In this document: positions 12,675 to 21,829 of the stretch, in pieces
Position numbering within the stretch: the stretch's first letter is position 1
Layout: every line of letters starts with the position of its first letter
From: a virus
IMG/VR virus record: IMGVR_UViG_3300046660_000525
Coordinates: 1-43,542 of that record
Length of the DNA stretch: 43,542 nt
Direction: 5' to 3' (one strand)
The notes under the pieces: model-generated
Seen by the model: the letters and a program-made list of their open reading frames with translations, nothing else
Told to the model about the DNA's origin: nothing
Database searches by the model: none
Made by a program: the position numbers and the translations under genes

Positions 12675-14297
12675 TCACATGATGTCGGTGGCAGTCGTGT
12701 TCGGAGCCGTGGAGCCGTCGGCAATTCCCGTGCCAGCTCCGGCGCTCCAAGTCCCCCGCATATCGTTTCCAAAACGATGAACGCCGGTTACCCCACCAGC
12801 GATTGACAGACCGTTGACGGCAGGCGGAAGAGGCGACCCCGGTCGGCACTTATTCCCACTGATAGCAACAGCGACGGCGGCAGTAGAAACGCGGATTGCG
12901 AACCAGCCAGCCGTGCCACGGTTCGCGCCGTCCACAAAATTCCCTCGGATCTGAATATCCGAGCCGCCCTGAACCAGAATTCCATTATTGAGTGGGTCTC
13001 TGATGTGGTTGTTCAGGATGTTGGAGTTGTCGCTGGACACCATCGTGATCCCGTGGCCGCCTGCGGTCCAGATCACGTTTCCGCTGATGATCGAGTTATT
13101 CTGGTTCTCGGTGCTGATACCCGTGCCATCAGTGTTCGCGATCACATTGTCAGCGACAGTGCAGCGCGACACATAGTCCAGCCGGACCCCGGCGTTACCG
13201 CTCGTGCTGCCGTCGATGACGTTGCCGACGATCGCCAAGTTCAGAATTGTGCCGCTCGTCAGCTCACCCAGGGCCACGATCACGTCGTCGTAGGCGGTGC
13301 CGCCTCGGAAAGTATTGCCCGACACGGTGATGTTCCGCATGGGTTGCGAGGCGCTGGTCTGCGTGCCGTCGGGAAGTTTTGTATCTTCGGTGTCAGACAG
13401 GATGACCGACCGGATACGTACTCCGCTGCCGCACCCCACGAAAGCATTGCCGCCGATCGTGACGTCTTCCCAGTTGTAGGCGCTGACGGCGAACTGGAGG
13501 ATTCCCTCGAATGAGTTGTCCGAGATGCGCACGCGTCGGTGCCATTTGGTGATGGTGGCGCTATGGCTGCCGATCCCGCGAGGCCAGGCAGTCGTACCGG
13601 CCGTCCCTGATGCGCCGAAGTGGCAGCCGGTGATCAGGATGTCTTCGCACGGTGTGTGGTCGTACGGGCCGAACCCACCGAACACGCCGACCGACTTGGC
13701 GAGGTCGAGCTGGACAGCCTCGGAAAAATCCCGACCGCCAGGGTCGACATAGCCCCTGAACTTGCAGTTCTGGATAAGGCCGTGACTGGTCGAATTCAAC
13801 TCGATGGCATGGAAGCCAGGGAGGTCCCGGACTTCCAGGTCCCGAATGGTGATGTCGGTGGCGTGCCCGATCGAAATGCACATCGCGCTCGCGGTCAATC
13901 CGACCGTCGTCCCGCGCATGTTCCACAGGCCGCCCTCGATGGTGATCCGGGAGTGCCCGGTGTACCCGCCGAACGCCTGCCCGGCGTCGCCGTTGATGAA
14001 CATCGTCCCGGCATGGTTCCGCCGGAACTCCGCCCCGGCCATCAACGTCAGCCGCGTGTTGTTGTAGCCCCGCAGCGTGGCGCCGAGCAGATACACCCCG
14101 GGTGGTACCAAGACCTGCGCACCACCCACGTCCCGCGCCATGTCGAGCGCCTCCTGGATGCCGGGATCCGCGTTCGCCGTGCCGGAGCTGTCCGCGCCGA
14201 AGTTGGTCACCATGAAGCTGGAGCGCTGGTTCATGGACTCCAGCCGCTCGGCCGTGATGTCCATCCCCACCAGCCACTCTTCAACAGGCGTAGCCAC
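12675..14297 (-). CDS. Tail spike / receptor-binding protein, right-handed beta-helix
   Basis: 540 residues. The N-terminal part has NFGADSSGTANADPGIQEAL and VLVPPGVYLLG, the start of a pectate-lyase-3 type parallel beta-helix. Repeated coils with the N-x-I-x-G-N pattern run from about 120 to 500 (ITISGN-like turns such as ISDNSF, IGGNAF, VSGNTF, IVGNVI, ISGNVI, IRGNFV). Such proteins at the end of the tail module bind or degrade surface polysaccharides. I cannot assign the catalytic residues. The codons are visibly less GC-rich than in neighbours, especially at 12,780-13,560, which suggests exchange by transfer. Confidence 0.85.
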   Translation of the reverse strand: MATPVEEWLVGMDITAERLESMNQRSSFMVTNFGADSSGTANADPGIQEALDMARDVGGAQVLVPPGVYLLGATLRGYNNTRLTLMAGAEFRRNHAGTMFINGDAGQAFGGYTGHSRITIEGGLWNMRGTTVGLTASAMCISIGHATDITIRDLEVRDLPGFHAIELNSTSHGLIQNCKFRGYVDPGGRDFSEAVQLDLAKSVGVFGGFGPYDHTPCEDILITGCHFGASGTAGTTAWPRGIGSHSATITKWHRRVRISDNSFEGILQFAVSAYNWEDVTIGGNAFVGCGSGVRIRSVILSDTEDTKLPDGTQTSASQPMRNITVSGNTFRGGTAYDDVIVALGELTSGTILNLAIVGNVIDGSTSGNAGVRLDYVSRCTVADNVIANTDGTGISTENQNNSIISGNVIWTAGGHGITMVSSDNSNILNNHIRDPLNNGILVQGGSDIQIRGNFVDGANRGTAGWFAIRVSTAAVAVAISGNKCRPGSPLPPAVNGLSIAGGVTGVHRFGNDMRGTWSAGAGTGIADGSTAPNTTATDIM

Positions 14298-14306
14298 GAG
14301 TCCTCC

Positions 14307-17300
14307 TCACAGGGGTGCGATTGCCGGAAAGGCCAGCCGGACCGGAGCGCCGGCCGCGTGAGACTTCACGACGCCGTTTCGCGACCGGGCCACGCTGAAC
14401 GCCTGCGGGCTGTGCAGCACGACGTTGTCCCAGGAGACGACCAGGTCGGTGTTGCTGTTCGCGGTCTGCCGGACGCTGCGGCATCCGACGGAGCCCCCCG
14501 CGGTGAGGCTGGTGTCGGTGGCCACCACCTGCCAGCCGAGCGGATCCGTGCCGCCTGCTGGCCACACCCTTGCCTTCAACTCGGTCCCGATGACCTGCAA
14601 TCGGACCCGGAAAAAGGCGAAAGCGGAGTGCGTCAAGGTCGTCGCGACTGTGGCGAGCTGCGTCTCTACGCCGCCCACGCGTTTGCGGAGCGTCAGCGTG
14701 ATGGTCTGCGTCGTGGAGATGCTCAGCTGCGCGAGATAGCAGTTGTCGCCGTCCGTGGCCCGGGCGACGACGGCGGCCAGCTGCGGTCCGCCGGTGGCGA
14801 GCGCGAAGGTGGCCACGTCCACTTGGACGTCGTGGTCGACGCCCGCGACCGGGCTGAGGTCGAGTCTCGGCACGTCGACGTTCGTCAGCAGGTGCGCGGC
14901 CTCGGCGCCCTGGGTGTAGTGGTCGCCGCCCGCGCCTCCGCTGGACGCCCACGCGGCGCCGATGTCGGGGGTTCCCCAACCGGGCGACGTCGTACGGGCG
15001 AACGAGTCGCGGAGCGACGGGGTGATGGCGTTCACCGCCACCACCTCGCCGCCCACCTGGACGTCGATGGGGAACTCCCGCGGCATGCCACCCGCCCGCC
15101 GCCACGTCACCTTCCCGGCCATCAGCACATCCGACGATGGGGGGAAGTTGGGCACGGTGGGGCTGACGTTGACGTGCGCGGTCCCCACGGGCGCCGTGAA
15201 CGTCGCCTCGAACCAAGTCCACACGCCCGCGATGACGAACTGGTCGTTGGCGCTGGTCGTGATGTAGCCGAAGCTGCCGTCGAACCAGTTGGCGTTGAGG
15301 GCGACGTTCCTCGACACGGCGCAGTGGAGCCATCCGGACAGGACGTAGTCCAGCCCCGGCACGATGGGGATCTGCTCGCTGCCCGCGTTGGGGAACTGGC
15401 CGACCCCGTTCGGGGTGATCTGCATGACCCAGTCCCCGCGGAACGGGGCATCGGCCGGCTTCGCGATCTGCTCGATGGCCGAGTCGAACGCCGACCAGGG
15501 CGCGAGACCCCCCGCGAAGTCGCTGTTCGCGTTGAGGATCGGGTTCGCCGACACCCACCGTGGGCCGGAGGCCGCCCGCACGGGCAGCGTCACCGCATCC
15601 GCGGTCACTGCGGCCGCGAGCTCGTGCCTGCTGGTACCGGCTTTTCCGTACACGGTGTGGGAGGCCTTGGCGGTGTTCCACGGGCCTCCGGGCTGGCACA
15701 CGAAGGTGCGCTCCCACCTGCGCGGCAGCACCGTGTCCGTCCAGCCGTTGACCAGGGCGTCCACGTCCCCGAACGCCACGAATCCCGGCAGCCCCTTGAT
15801 ACGGATCAGGTCACCCTCGCGCATGGCCAGGACGGCCGGGATCAGCCAGGGCGCCTTGTGCAGTTTGACCGTGACGGACGCGTAGCGGTCGTCCTGGGCC
15901 GTGCCCAGATGCAGCAGCCAGTACGCGATCGGCTCCGTCTGGGTGTCATCGGCCAGCGACAGCGTCCGGGCGTCGTCATACAGACCGATACCGTTCGGCG
16001 GCGACTGCACAGACAGCCGGCCCGTCTCCAGTACGGCCCGGGCCGAACTCCCGCCATCCCTGGTGACCGTGCGGTCGTTCCTCGTTGCCTTGTCGCCCTT
16101 GACCGGCTTCAACGGAGGAGCCAGGCCCGGCTGCCCGTACGTCAAGGTGAGGGCCGGATCCTGCGTGTAGAGACTTGACCGGTCCCGGTAGACGAGGCCC
16201 AACCGGGTGCGGTCCTCCAACAGCATCCCCCCGTCCGCAGCCGCAGCAGCCTGGAACAGGTCGAGGAGCTTCTCCGGGCGCTGCGGGCCCACCCGCTCCG
16301 GCTCCAACCCGCCGGCGATACGGACGATCGGGATGCTCTCCTCCGTCGCGAGGCGCAGCATGCGCTCCCAGGCGGTCTCGCCCGCGTACGCGTTGTCGCT
16401 GCCGGTGTAGAGGGTGTTCGCGGCGGTCGGCAGCACACTGAGGTGCCCGAACCCCCAGCCGTCGGTGAGCGCCCCCCAGTTGGCTGTGACTGCGGTGACG
16501 CGGCCCGCGGACGCCGTGATGGTGGCGCCGGTGCCGCCCGCGTTGCCGCCCACGTCCTGGAAGTCCACGCGATAGGCCATCTGCCCACCGCCCTCGTCGC
16601 GGCACCACAGCCGCAGGCGGACCCAGCCGTGGAAGACGTCGCCGCCGACGCCCATGAGGGTCGACACCAGGGCGGTGCCTGAGGCGTCGTACCCGAAGAG
16701 CCCTGCTGTGCCCGCGCGCATGCCGACCCACCAGCGGCGGATCGTGCCGGTCGTGGAGATGCTGATGAGCTCGGCGTGCGGGCCGGCCTCGGGCGGGGTT
16801 TTGTCGTCGGCGTTGTAGACGAACTCCACCTGCCACTCGCCGGTGTTGGACGCCGGGACGATCGCCGACAGGGTGGCCGCGGCGGAGAGCCGGGGCAGTG
16901 CCTTGGACGACGGGAGGGTGTCGAGGGCGGCGAACTCGACGCCGGTCACCGCGGCCGGGGCGACGCCGTTGATCGGCGAGTAGGCGCGCGAGGCTTCCCG
17001 CTGTTCCTCAAACGGCCAGTAGGCGTCCGGGTTCCCGGACGGGATCCTGCGCCGCAACGTGCTGTCGAGTGCCTTCTGCCCCTGCCCGTACCGGCGCAGG
17101 ACGCCCGCCGCCTCGACGTCCGTCCATACCGCCTGAGCGGAGGGCACCCAGTCCTGTGGCCACTCAGGGATCTCCCCGAGGAAGAGTTCCTGCCGGTCTG
17201 CGACCGTGGCCGCGCCGCTGTATGCCCACGTGCGGCCCGCGCTGTCGGCGAACGGAGCAGCGCCCAGGGGCTGCGCCTCGAAGTCGGGTGATGCGACGAC

Positions 17301-18104
17301 CGTGCCGCCGATGCCCGAGCGGACCTCGGCCCTGTAGACCTTGCCCTCGACCGGCACCCGTGGTTGCTCCTGCGTGGAGTCGGACGGGGCGATCGATAGC
17401 GGCGCCGTACCCGCATGCAGGGTGATTGTGCCGGTCAGCGTGGAGTCGGAACCGAACTGCGTCCACTCGTCCGCGTCGAGCGTGGGTGCCCAGTAGAAGC
17501 GGGCCGTCCGGCCCCCGGCCCCGTTGTCGACGTCCAGTGTGGCCCTCAGCGCCGCACGTTCTGGCAGGGCAGGCAGAGCGCGGCCGTGGAAGAAGCCTCC
17601 CGCCGCGGTGCCGTCGGTCGTGTAGTGCAGGTAGAGGAAGCCGTTCTGCAGCCGCAGCATGTAGGACCGCTGGTCACTGGCCGCGTCCCACTTGCCGATG
17701 AGTATCTGTGAGGTCGGCCCGTACCAGCTGGTCTCCAGCTCGATGCGCACGTCGAGATCGGCCGTGATGTCCAGCGCGGTCGCGTCGGGGGTGGTGACGA
17801 TGTTGGCCGGGTCGCCGTCGAGGTCGAGGAAGTGCGGCCCGTCCGGCAGCCAGAACCGCACCGGGGTGTTGAGGTCGAAGCCGTCGTCGTAGTAGGGCCC
17901 CATGGGGTTGCGGGGGCTGAAGTGTCCGTCCTTGTTGTCGATCTTCAAGGGGGACGTCGCGGGATCCGCAAGCACACCGTTGTTGCGGATCCCCCGCGAG
18001 ATCGCAATCTGTGTGGACGTCTTCACCCTCGCGGTGATGTCCGTCCACACCCTGCCGGGCCGAATCTCCACCCTCATTCCGAGAGCGTCTTCAGGGAACG
18101 GCAC
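14307..18104 (-). CDS. Giant minor tail protein (tail tip, probably Dit/Tal functions combined)
   Basis: 1265 residues, directly after the tape measure, where separate distal-tail and tail-lysin-type genes are expected but absent. The first 100 residues (MRVEIRPGRVWTDITARVKT, DNKDGHFSPRNPMGP) are typical of actinophage tail-tip proteins. Likely domains: a concanavalin/LamG-like sandwich at about 100-235, a hub-like middle with WPFEEQREASRAYSPINGV (about 365-385), a CBM_4_9-like sandwich at about 860-1010 and a second LamG-like sandwich at about 1045-1230. The sandwich domains suggest binding to surface glycans. Domain borders are estimates. Confidence 0.85.
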   Translation of the reverse strand: MPFPEDALGMRVEIRPGRVWTDITARVKTSTQIAISRGIRNNGVLADPATSPLKIDNKDGHFSPRNPMGPYYDDGFDLNTPVRFWLPDGPHFLDLDGDPANIVTTPDATALDITADLDVRIELETSWYGPTSQILIGKWDAASDQRSYMLRLQNGFLYLHYTTDGTAAGGFFHGRALPALPERAALRATLDVDNGAGGRTARFYWAPTLDADEWTQFGSDSTLTGTITLHAGTAPLSIAPSDSTQEQPRVPVEGKVYRAEVRSGIGGTVVASPDFEAQPLGAAPFADSAGRTWAYSGAATVADRQELFLGEIPEWPQDWVPSAQAVWTDVEAAGVLRRYGQGQKALDSTLRRRIPSGNPDAYWPFEEQREASRAYSPINGVAPAAVTGVEFAALDTLPSSKALPRLSAAATLSAIVPASNTGEWQVEFVYNADDKTPPEAGPHAELISISTTGTIRRWWVGMRAGTAGLFGYDASGTALVSTLMGVGGDVFHGWVRLRLWCRDEGGGQMAYRVDFQDVGGNAGGTGATITASAGRVTAVTANWGALTDGWGFGHLSVLPTAANTLYTGSDNAYAGETAWERMLRLATEESIPIVRIAGGLEPERVGPQRPEKLLDLFQAAAAADGGMLLEDRTRLGLVYRDRSSLYTQDPALTLTYGQPGLAPPLKPVKGDKATRNDRTVTRDGGSSARAVLETGRLSVQSPPNGIGLYDDARTLSLADDTQTEPIAYWLLHLGTAQDDRYASVTVKLHKAPWLIPAVLAMREGDLIRIKGLPGFVAFGDVDALVNGWTDTVLPRRWERTFVCQPGGPWNTAKASHTVYGKAGTSRHELAAAVTADAVTLPVRAASGPRWVSANPILNANSDFAGGLAPWSAFDSAIEQIAKPADAPFRGDWVMQITPNGVGQFPNAGSEQIPIVPGLDYVLSGWLHCAVSRNVALNANWFDGSFGYITTSANDQFVIAGVWTWFEATFTAPVGTAHVNVSPTVPNFPPSSDVLMAGKVTWRRAGGMPREFPIDVQVGGEVVAVNAITPSLRDSFARTTSPGWGTPDIGAAWASSGGAGGDHYTQGAEAAHLLTNVDVPRLDLSPVAGVDHDVQVDVATFALATGGPQLAAVVARATDGDNCYLAQLSISTTQTITLTLRKRVGGVETQLATVATTLTHSAFAFFRVRLQVIGTELKARVWPAGGTDPLGWQVVATDTSLTAGGSVGCRSVRQTANSNTDLVVSWDNVVLHSPQAFSVARSRNGVVKSHAAGAPVRLAFPAIAPL

Positions 18105-18137
18105 GGCGCGACCTCCTCCTTCGGATGGCAGTGGCGG

Positions 18138-20138
18138 CTACGCCACCTGGAACAAAGCGCCGCCCAACTTCTGGTCGACGTGTCGAAGTTGGGCGATGAA
18201 GGCCTCGTCGAAGGCAGAGCCGCTGCCCTTGAGCACGACCACCTGAGGCGTCTGGGACGCCGACCCGTACCCGGTGGCCGCGCCCGGGGCCCCCGCTCCC
18301 ATGCCGTACTGGCCCGGCGCCGGCGTCGACACGAGGCCGGACATCGTCCGGTCCCTCCCGAACTCGCCGCCGGCCAAAGCCATCTCCGGCAACAGGCCGG
18401 TCAGGCCCTGCAACTGGCCCCGCAGCGCCGGAATCTGAGCGTCGATACCGCGCTGGAACCCGGCAATGACCATGCGGCCCGCCGGGGTCAGCAGTCGCTT
18501 GTCGACGTTCTCCGGGCCCTTCCAGCTCGTCAGGCTGCTGGTGAGGTCACCGAGGGTGTTCTTGACGGAGCTGAACATCCCCTTCACTCCGTTGATGAAG
18601 CCGCGGATCAGCGCCTTGCCCGCGCCGATCAGTACGCGGCCCATGTCGCCGAGGGCATCCTTTGCCCGCCCTGGCAGTCCTCGCACCCACGACACCAGTG
18701 ACAGGGCCTGGCGGACGGCCGCGTCCTTGGCTGACCTCCACCAGCCGGACATCAGGCTCGGCAGGGTTCCGAACCAGTTCAGTACGCCCTTGATCGCGTT
18801 GACAGCCGACGTGATCCCGGCCTTCACGGCCGACCACACGGCCTGGACGATCGACCGGAACGTCTCGCTCTTCTGGTAGGCGATCACGACGGCCGCGGCC
18901 AGGGCGATGATCAGGGCGATCACGATGCCGATCGGGTTCGCGGCCATGACCGCGTTGAAGATGAGCTGTGCGGCTGCCCACGCCCTGGTCGCGGCCGAGG
19001 CGATCGTCATCGCCAGCGCGTACGCCTTCACCCCGAGCGCGATGATCGCGAACGCGGTACCGATCGCCGCGAGGACGTCGGGCGGAATCATGTTGATCAA
19101 CTGTGCGAGCCACATCGCGACCTGCGACGTGACCCCGATCAGCGGCGAGAGAGCCACCAGCAGCTGCAACGCCGCCTGCGCGAAGGTGCCCAGGACGCCC
19201 GCGCCTTGCTGTGCGAGCGCGAGGAACTGAGCGAAACCGGCGGAGCCCTTCAGGGAGGTGCCCCAGGAGGCGAACGCGCCGGTCATCTCGACCAGGCCGC
19301 CCGTCACTCCGGCCGATGCGGGCAGGAAAGCTTGCAGCAACCCCCCGATGCCCACCGCGATGTTCTTGATCGCGGTGAGGAAGTTCTTCAGGGCCGGGCC
19401 CGAGGCCGCGGCCATGTCCGCCGCCCACTCCTTGAAGCCGGCGCTCTTCACTCCGCGGCCGACGTCGTCGAGGAACCCGCCGATCGCCCCTGCCGCTGCC
19501 TTCACGAACGGGGTCAGCGAGGGCAACAGGGCCCTCAGGATCTCGATGCCCTTGGTGAAGACGGGCATGGTCGTGGCCGACATCTCGTCCGACCACGCCG
19601 CATAGTCGCTCTTCAGGCCGATGAACGCCTTCGCGGTCGCCCGCGTCGCCGGGGGCATCGCGGCCAGCGCGTCGTTATACGCCTTCTGCTTCTCCGCAGC
19701 GTCCTTGGAGCCCGACGCCGCGGCCTTCTGCGCCTCCTCGGCCAGCGAGGCAGCGTTCGCGATCTCCTCCAGCTGCGGCTTCGCAGCGAGTTGGAACGCC
19801 TTCGCCGCCAGACCGGCCGCAAGGAAGCCCGCGGTCAGCCCGCCCACCGCGGTCCCCACCGCAGCCACTGCCGGCACGCCGACGCCGATCGCGACCACGG
19901 CCGCGCCGACCTGCTTGAGGGCGCCGACCGCGGAACGGGCACCCCGGCCGATCCGGTAGGCGAGGGATTGCCCCATCGCCTCCGACTCGGTCACGAAGCG
20001 CCCGTTCATGTCCCGCAGCCGGCCGTCCACATCGCGCGTCAGGCCGCGCAAGGCGAGCTGCGCCTCGTTGAGGCCGTTCATGAAGCCGGACTCGTCGGCC
20101 CGCAGGCCCGCGACGAGTTCACCGAGGTTGAGCGCCAT
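18138..20138 (-). CDS. Tape measure protein
   Basis: 666 residues; an N-terminal helical segment (LVAGLRADESGFMNGLNEAQ), long alternating hydrophobic helices (for example VGAAVVAIGVGVPAVAAVG and IGIVIALIIALAAAVVIAY) and repeated short helices in the second half. The gene follows the frameshifted chaperone pair and precedes the tail-tip gene, the standard order. It sets tail length; at about 1.5 angstrom per residue it predicts a tail near 100 nm. GGGGAGG precedes the ATG, and the start lies inside the end of the chaperone's shifted frame. Confidence 0.93.
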   Translation of the reverse strand: MALNLGELVAGLRADESGFMNGLNEAQLALRGLTRDVDGRLRDMNGRFVTESEAMGQSLAYRIGRGARSAVGALKQVGAAVVAIGVGVPAVAAVGTAVGGLTAGFLAAGLAAKAFQLAAKPQLEEIANAASLAEEAQKAAASGSKDAAEKQKAYNDALAAMPPATRATAKAFIGLKSDYAAWSDEMSATTMPVFTKGIEILRALLPSLTPFVKAAAGAIGGFLDDVGRGVKSAGFKEWAADMAAASGPALKNFLTAIKNIAVGIGGLLQAFLPASAGVTGGLVEMTGAFASWGTSLKGSAGFAQFLALAQQGAGVLGTFAQAALQLLVALSPLIGVTSQVAMWLAQLINMIPPDVLAAIGTAFAIIALGVKAYALAMTIASAATRAWAAAQLIFNAVMAANPIGIVIALIIALAAAVVIAYQKSETFRSIVQAVWSAVKAGITSAVNAIKGVLNWFGTLPSLMSGWWRSAKDAAVRQALSLVSWVRGLPGRAKDALGDMGRVLIGAGKALIRGFINGVKGMFSSVKNTLGDLTSSLTSWKGPENVDKRLLTPAGRMVIAGFQRGIDAQIPALRGQLQGLTGLLPEMALAGGEFGRDRTMSGLVSTPAPGQYGMGAGAPGAATGYGSASQTPQVVVLKGSGSAFDEAFIAQLRHVDQKLGGALFQVA

Positions 20139-20849
20139 GGCCTCCCCCCTTCACTGGCTTGGCGGGCTGGGGAGGAGGTGCAAAGTGGCGCTGCACGCGG
20201 GATTCAGCGGACAGCAGGCCACCGATGCGGATGCGCAGCCACCGCCAGGAGCGGCGACGCAGGATGCCGGTCTCGACGTCGATGCCGTAGACCTCGTGGA
20301 GGTCGGCCTCGATCAGCGCCCAGTTCTCCAGCAGGGCATCCCAGGTCAGCCCCTTGATGCCTTTCGGCTTCGGCCGCCACCCTTGCGGCCGCTCGTAGTA
20401 CTCGAAGAGCCCCGTCGCTGGGTCTTGTCGCCCGCCGCCGATCCATTCCTCTTGCTCTGCTGGCGGCGTGCTTCCCGGTTCGGGGCCAGTCGAGAAGGGT
20501 CCCCGGCCGCCTTCCAGTACGTGAGGGCGTCGTCCACGCCTGAGGTGATCCAGAACATGGCGGTGAGGCCCGCGTGCCGGATCCAGGCCCACTCGATGCC
20601 GTCCTCCAACAGCTCGTCGTAGACGGACCCGAGGCACATCCGGAAGAGGTCGAGCTCCTGGCCGTCGTCGAGGGCCTCGACGTCCGGCGGGGCGCCGCCC
20701 ATGACGGCCTGGACGGCGACGGTGGCGATGCGCTGGATCCGCAGGCCGTCCTCACCGGACGGCGACGGGATCGTGTACGTCTTGCCCTGGATCGGCAGTT
20801 CGAGGCTGTTGTCGAAGAGGTCGTCCAGAGCCTCAAACCTGGCCGCCAT
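20119..20849 (-). CDS. Tail assembly chaperone, -1 frameshift product (GT-type)
   Basis: The -1 frame is open from 20637 to 20119. It holds a well-formed C-terminal domain (DPATGLFEYYERP, LTWDALLENWALIEADLHEV, YGIDVETGILRRRSWRWL) with no start of its own, so it must be reached by frameshift from the gene that begins at 20849. The slip must happen between about 20520 and 20349. Candidates in frame: C-CCT-TCT at 20493-20499 and A-AAG at 20361-20364. Neither is a perfect heptamer, so the exact site is open. The product loads the tape measure during tail assembly. Confidence 0.75.
20346..20849 (-). CDS. Tail assembly chaperone, unshifted product (G-type)
   Basis: 167 residues from an ATG that shares one base with the tail-tube stop. 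The globular part (FEALDDLFDNSLELPIQGKT, LDLFRMCLGSVYDELLEDGI, AGLTAMFWITSGVDDALTYW) fits the actinophage chaperone family known as DUF7426. The last 40 residues (after APNREARRQQSKR) are Ser/Gly/Arg-rich and disordered; they are encoded by DNA that is read in a second frame by the frameshift product. Confidence 0.85.
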   Translation of the reverse strand: MAARFEALDDLFDNSLELPIQGKTYTIPSPSGEDGLRIQRIATVAVQAVMGGAPPDVEALDDGQELDLFRMCLGSVYDELLEDGIEWAWIRHAGLTAMFWITSGVDDALTYWKAAGDPSRLAPNREARRQQSKRNGSAAGDKTQRRGSSSTTSGRKGGGRSRKASRG

Positions 20850-21325
20850 CAGGGAGTGACCGGGTTCGTGATCGAGGTGAGGGGCCCGCTTCCGGCCCAT
20901 GTCACCTGGACGATGTCCTGGTCCCGGGCTTCGTCGTTCTGCGGCTCCCACGTGGGGACCGCCTTGCCCTGATACGCCTCGGGCAGCCCGTCACGGTCGT
21001 AGAACCGCAGCCGCGTCTTGTTCGCGTCGCCGTAGCCGACGGAGTGCTGCCGGATCCGCTCGTGCACCGGGCTGAAGGAGGTGCTGTCGGGGGCCTTCTT
21101 CCGCTTGAAGCTGGCCGTGACCTCCCAGTCCTGGCCCGTCTTGTTGGCGTCGCCCCAGCCCTCGCCGTCGTAGTCGGCGTCGTCCTCGATGTTCGGCGTG
21201 ATCGTGTAGTTGAAGGCCGTCATGCCGAAGACGGCGCCCCAGTCAGGGGTGTCGTCGTCATCCATGTTGACTTCCAGGATGAAGCGGCGCGCGAGTGCGG
21301 TCTCAGTCTCGGTCGGCGTCGACAT
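20849..21325 (-). CDS. Major tail tube protein
   Basis: 158 residues from an ATG with AGGAGGA seven bases upstream. Beta-rich, with RRFILEVNMDDDDTPDWGAV, TAFNYTITPNIEDDADYD and GQDWEVTASFKRK, which is a common tube-protein pattern in Streptomyces siphophages. It stands between the tail terminator and the tail chaperones. A Glu/Thr-rich head and a proline-rich end flank the fold. It polymerises into the tail tube around the tape measure. Confidence 0.88.
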   Translation of the reverse strand: MSTPTETETALARRFILEVNMDDDDTPDWGAVFGMTAFNYTITPNIEDDADYDGEGWGDANKTGQDWEVTASFKRKKAPDSTSFSPVHERIRQHSVGYGDANKTRLRFYDRDGLPEAYQGKAVPTWEPQNDEARDQDIVQVTWAGSGPLTSITNPVTP

Positions 21326-21336
21326 GACGCGTCCTC

Positions 21337-21768
21337 CTACTCGTAGAGGTGGGGTGCAGGGCGCGTCGTGCGCGCGTAAAAATTGGCGGCGATCTCCTGG
21401 CGGCCGTGGGTGTCCTGGCCCATGGGCGCCTGTGACTGCCGCCAGATCAGGGAGACGTGGACGCCGCCGAGGACGAGGCCGCGCCGGTTGTGGAGCAGCG
21501 CGAAGAGGTCGTCCGCCAGGTCGTCGACGTCGCGCGGGTCCCGGCCGCACCGCATGCGCGCCTGGATGCCGGTGATCGCGTCCGTGAGGTCGGTGTCTTC
21601 GACGGGGTACGCGGTCAGGACGATGACCCGCTCGGGTTGGTCGGGCAGGACGGTGAAGATGACGCCCGTCTCGTCCGCGCCGTACACGCCGTCCGGGCTG
21701 AAGACAGCGAGGCCAGCGTCCGCAATCAGTGCGGCGAGCCCTCCGAGGAGGTCCGTGGTGTAGCCCAC
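21337..21768 (-). CDS. Tail terminator / minor capsid protein
   Basis: 143 residues from a GTG with GGAGGTGA upstream. The pattern LLGGLAALIADAGLAVFSPD, RVIVLTAYPVEDTDLTDAIT, DDLADDLFALLHNRRG and the late VSLIWRQSQAPMGQD fits small actinophage tail terminators (Minor capsid protein, DUF3168-like). Position between the gp10-like protein and the tail tube supports a role at the head-tail joint. Confidence in the exact name is lower than in the gene. Confidence 0.8.
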   Translation of the reverse strand: MGYTTDLLGGLAALIADAGLAVFSPDGVYGADETGVIFTVLPDQPERVIVLTAYPVEDTDLTDAITGIQARMRCGRDPRDVDDLADDLFALLHNRRGLVLGGVHVSLIWRQSQAPMGQDTHGRQEIAANFYARTTRPAPHLYE

Positions 21769-21790
21769 CGGTCACCTCCGGGCATACGAA

Positions 21791-21814
21791 ACGCCCCCGT
21801 GAGGGCAGGGGCGT
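21791..21814 (-). terminator. Internal hairpin in late operon
   Basis: Arms ACGCCCC (21791-21797) and GGGGCGT (21808-21814); on the minus strand the hairpin is followed by TTTCG. It sits between the head-joining and tail genes and may reduce read-through. Confidence 0.5.
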
Positions 21815-21829
21815 CAGGGGGGGGAGAGT

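Noticed and set aside
13620-16178. Open + strand frame of 852 residues opposite the tail genes
   Set aside because: It is the complement of the spike and tail-tip genes in GC-rich DNA; composition is Arg/Gly/Val-rich without domain pattern.
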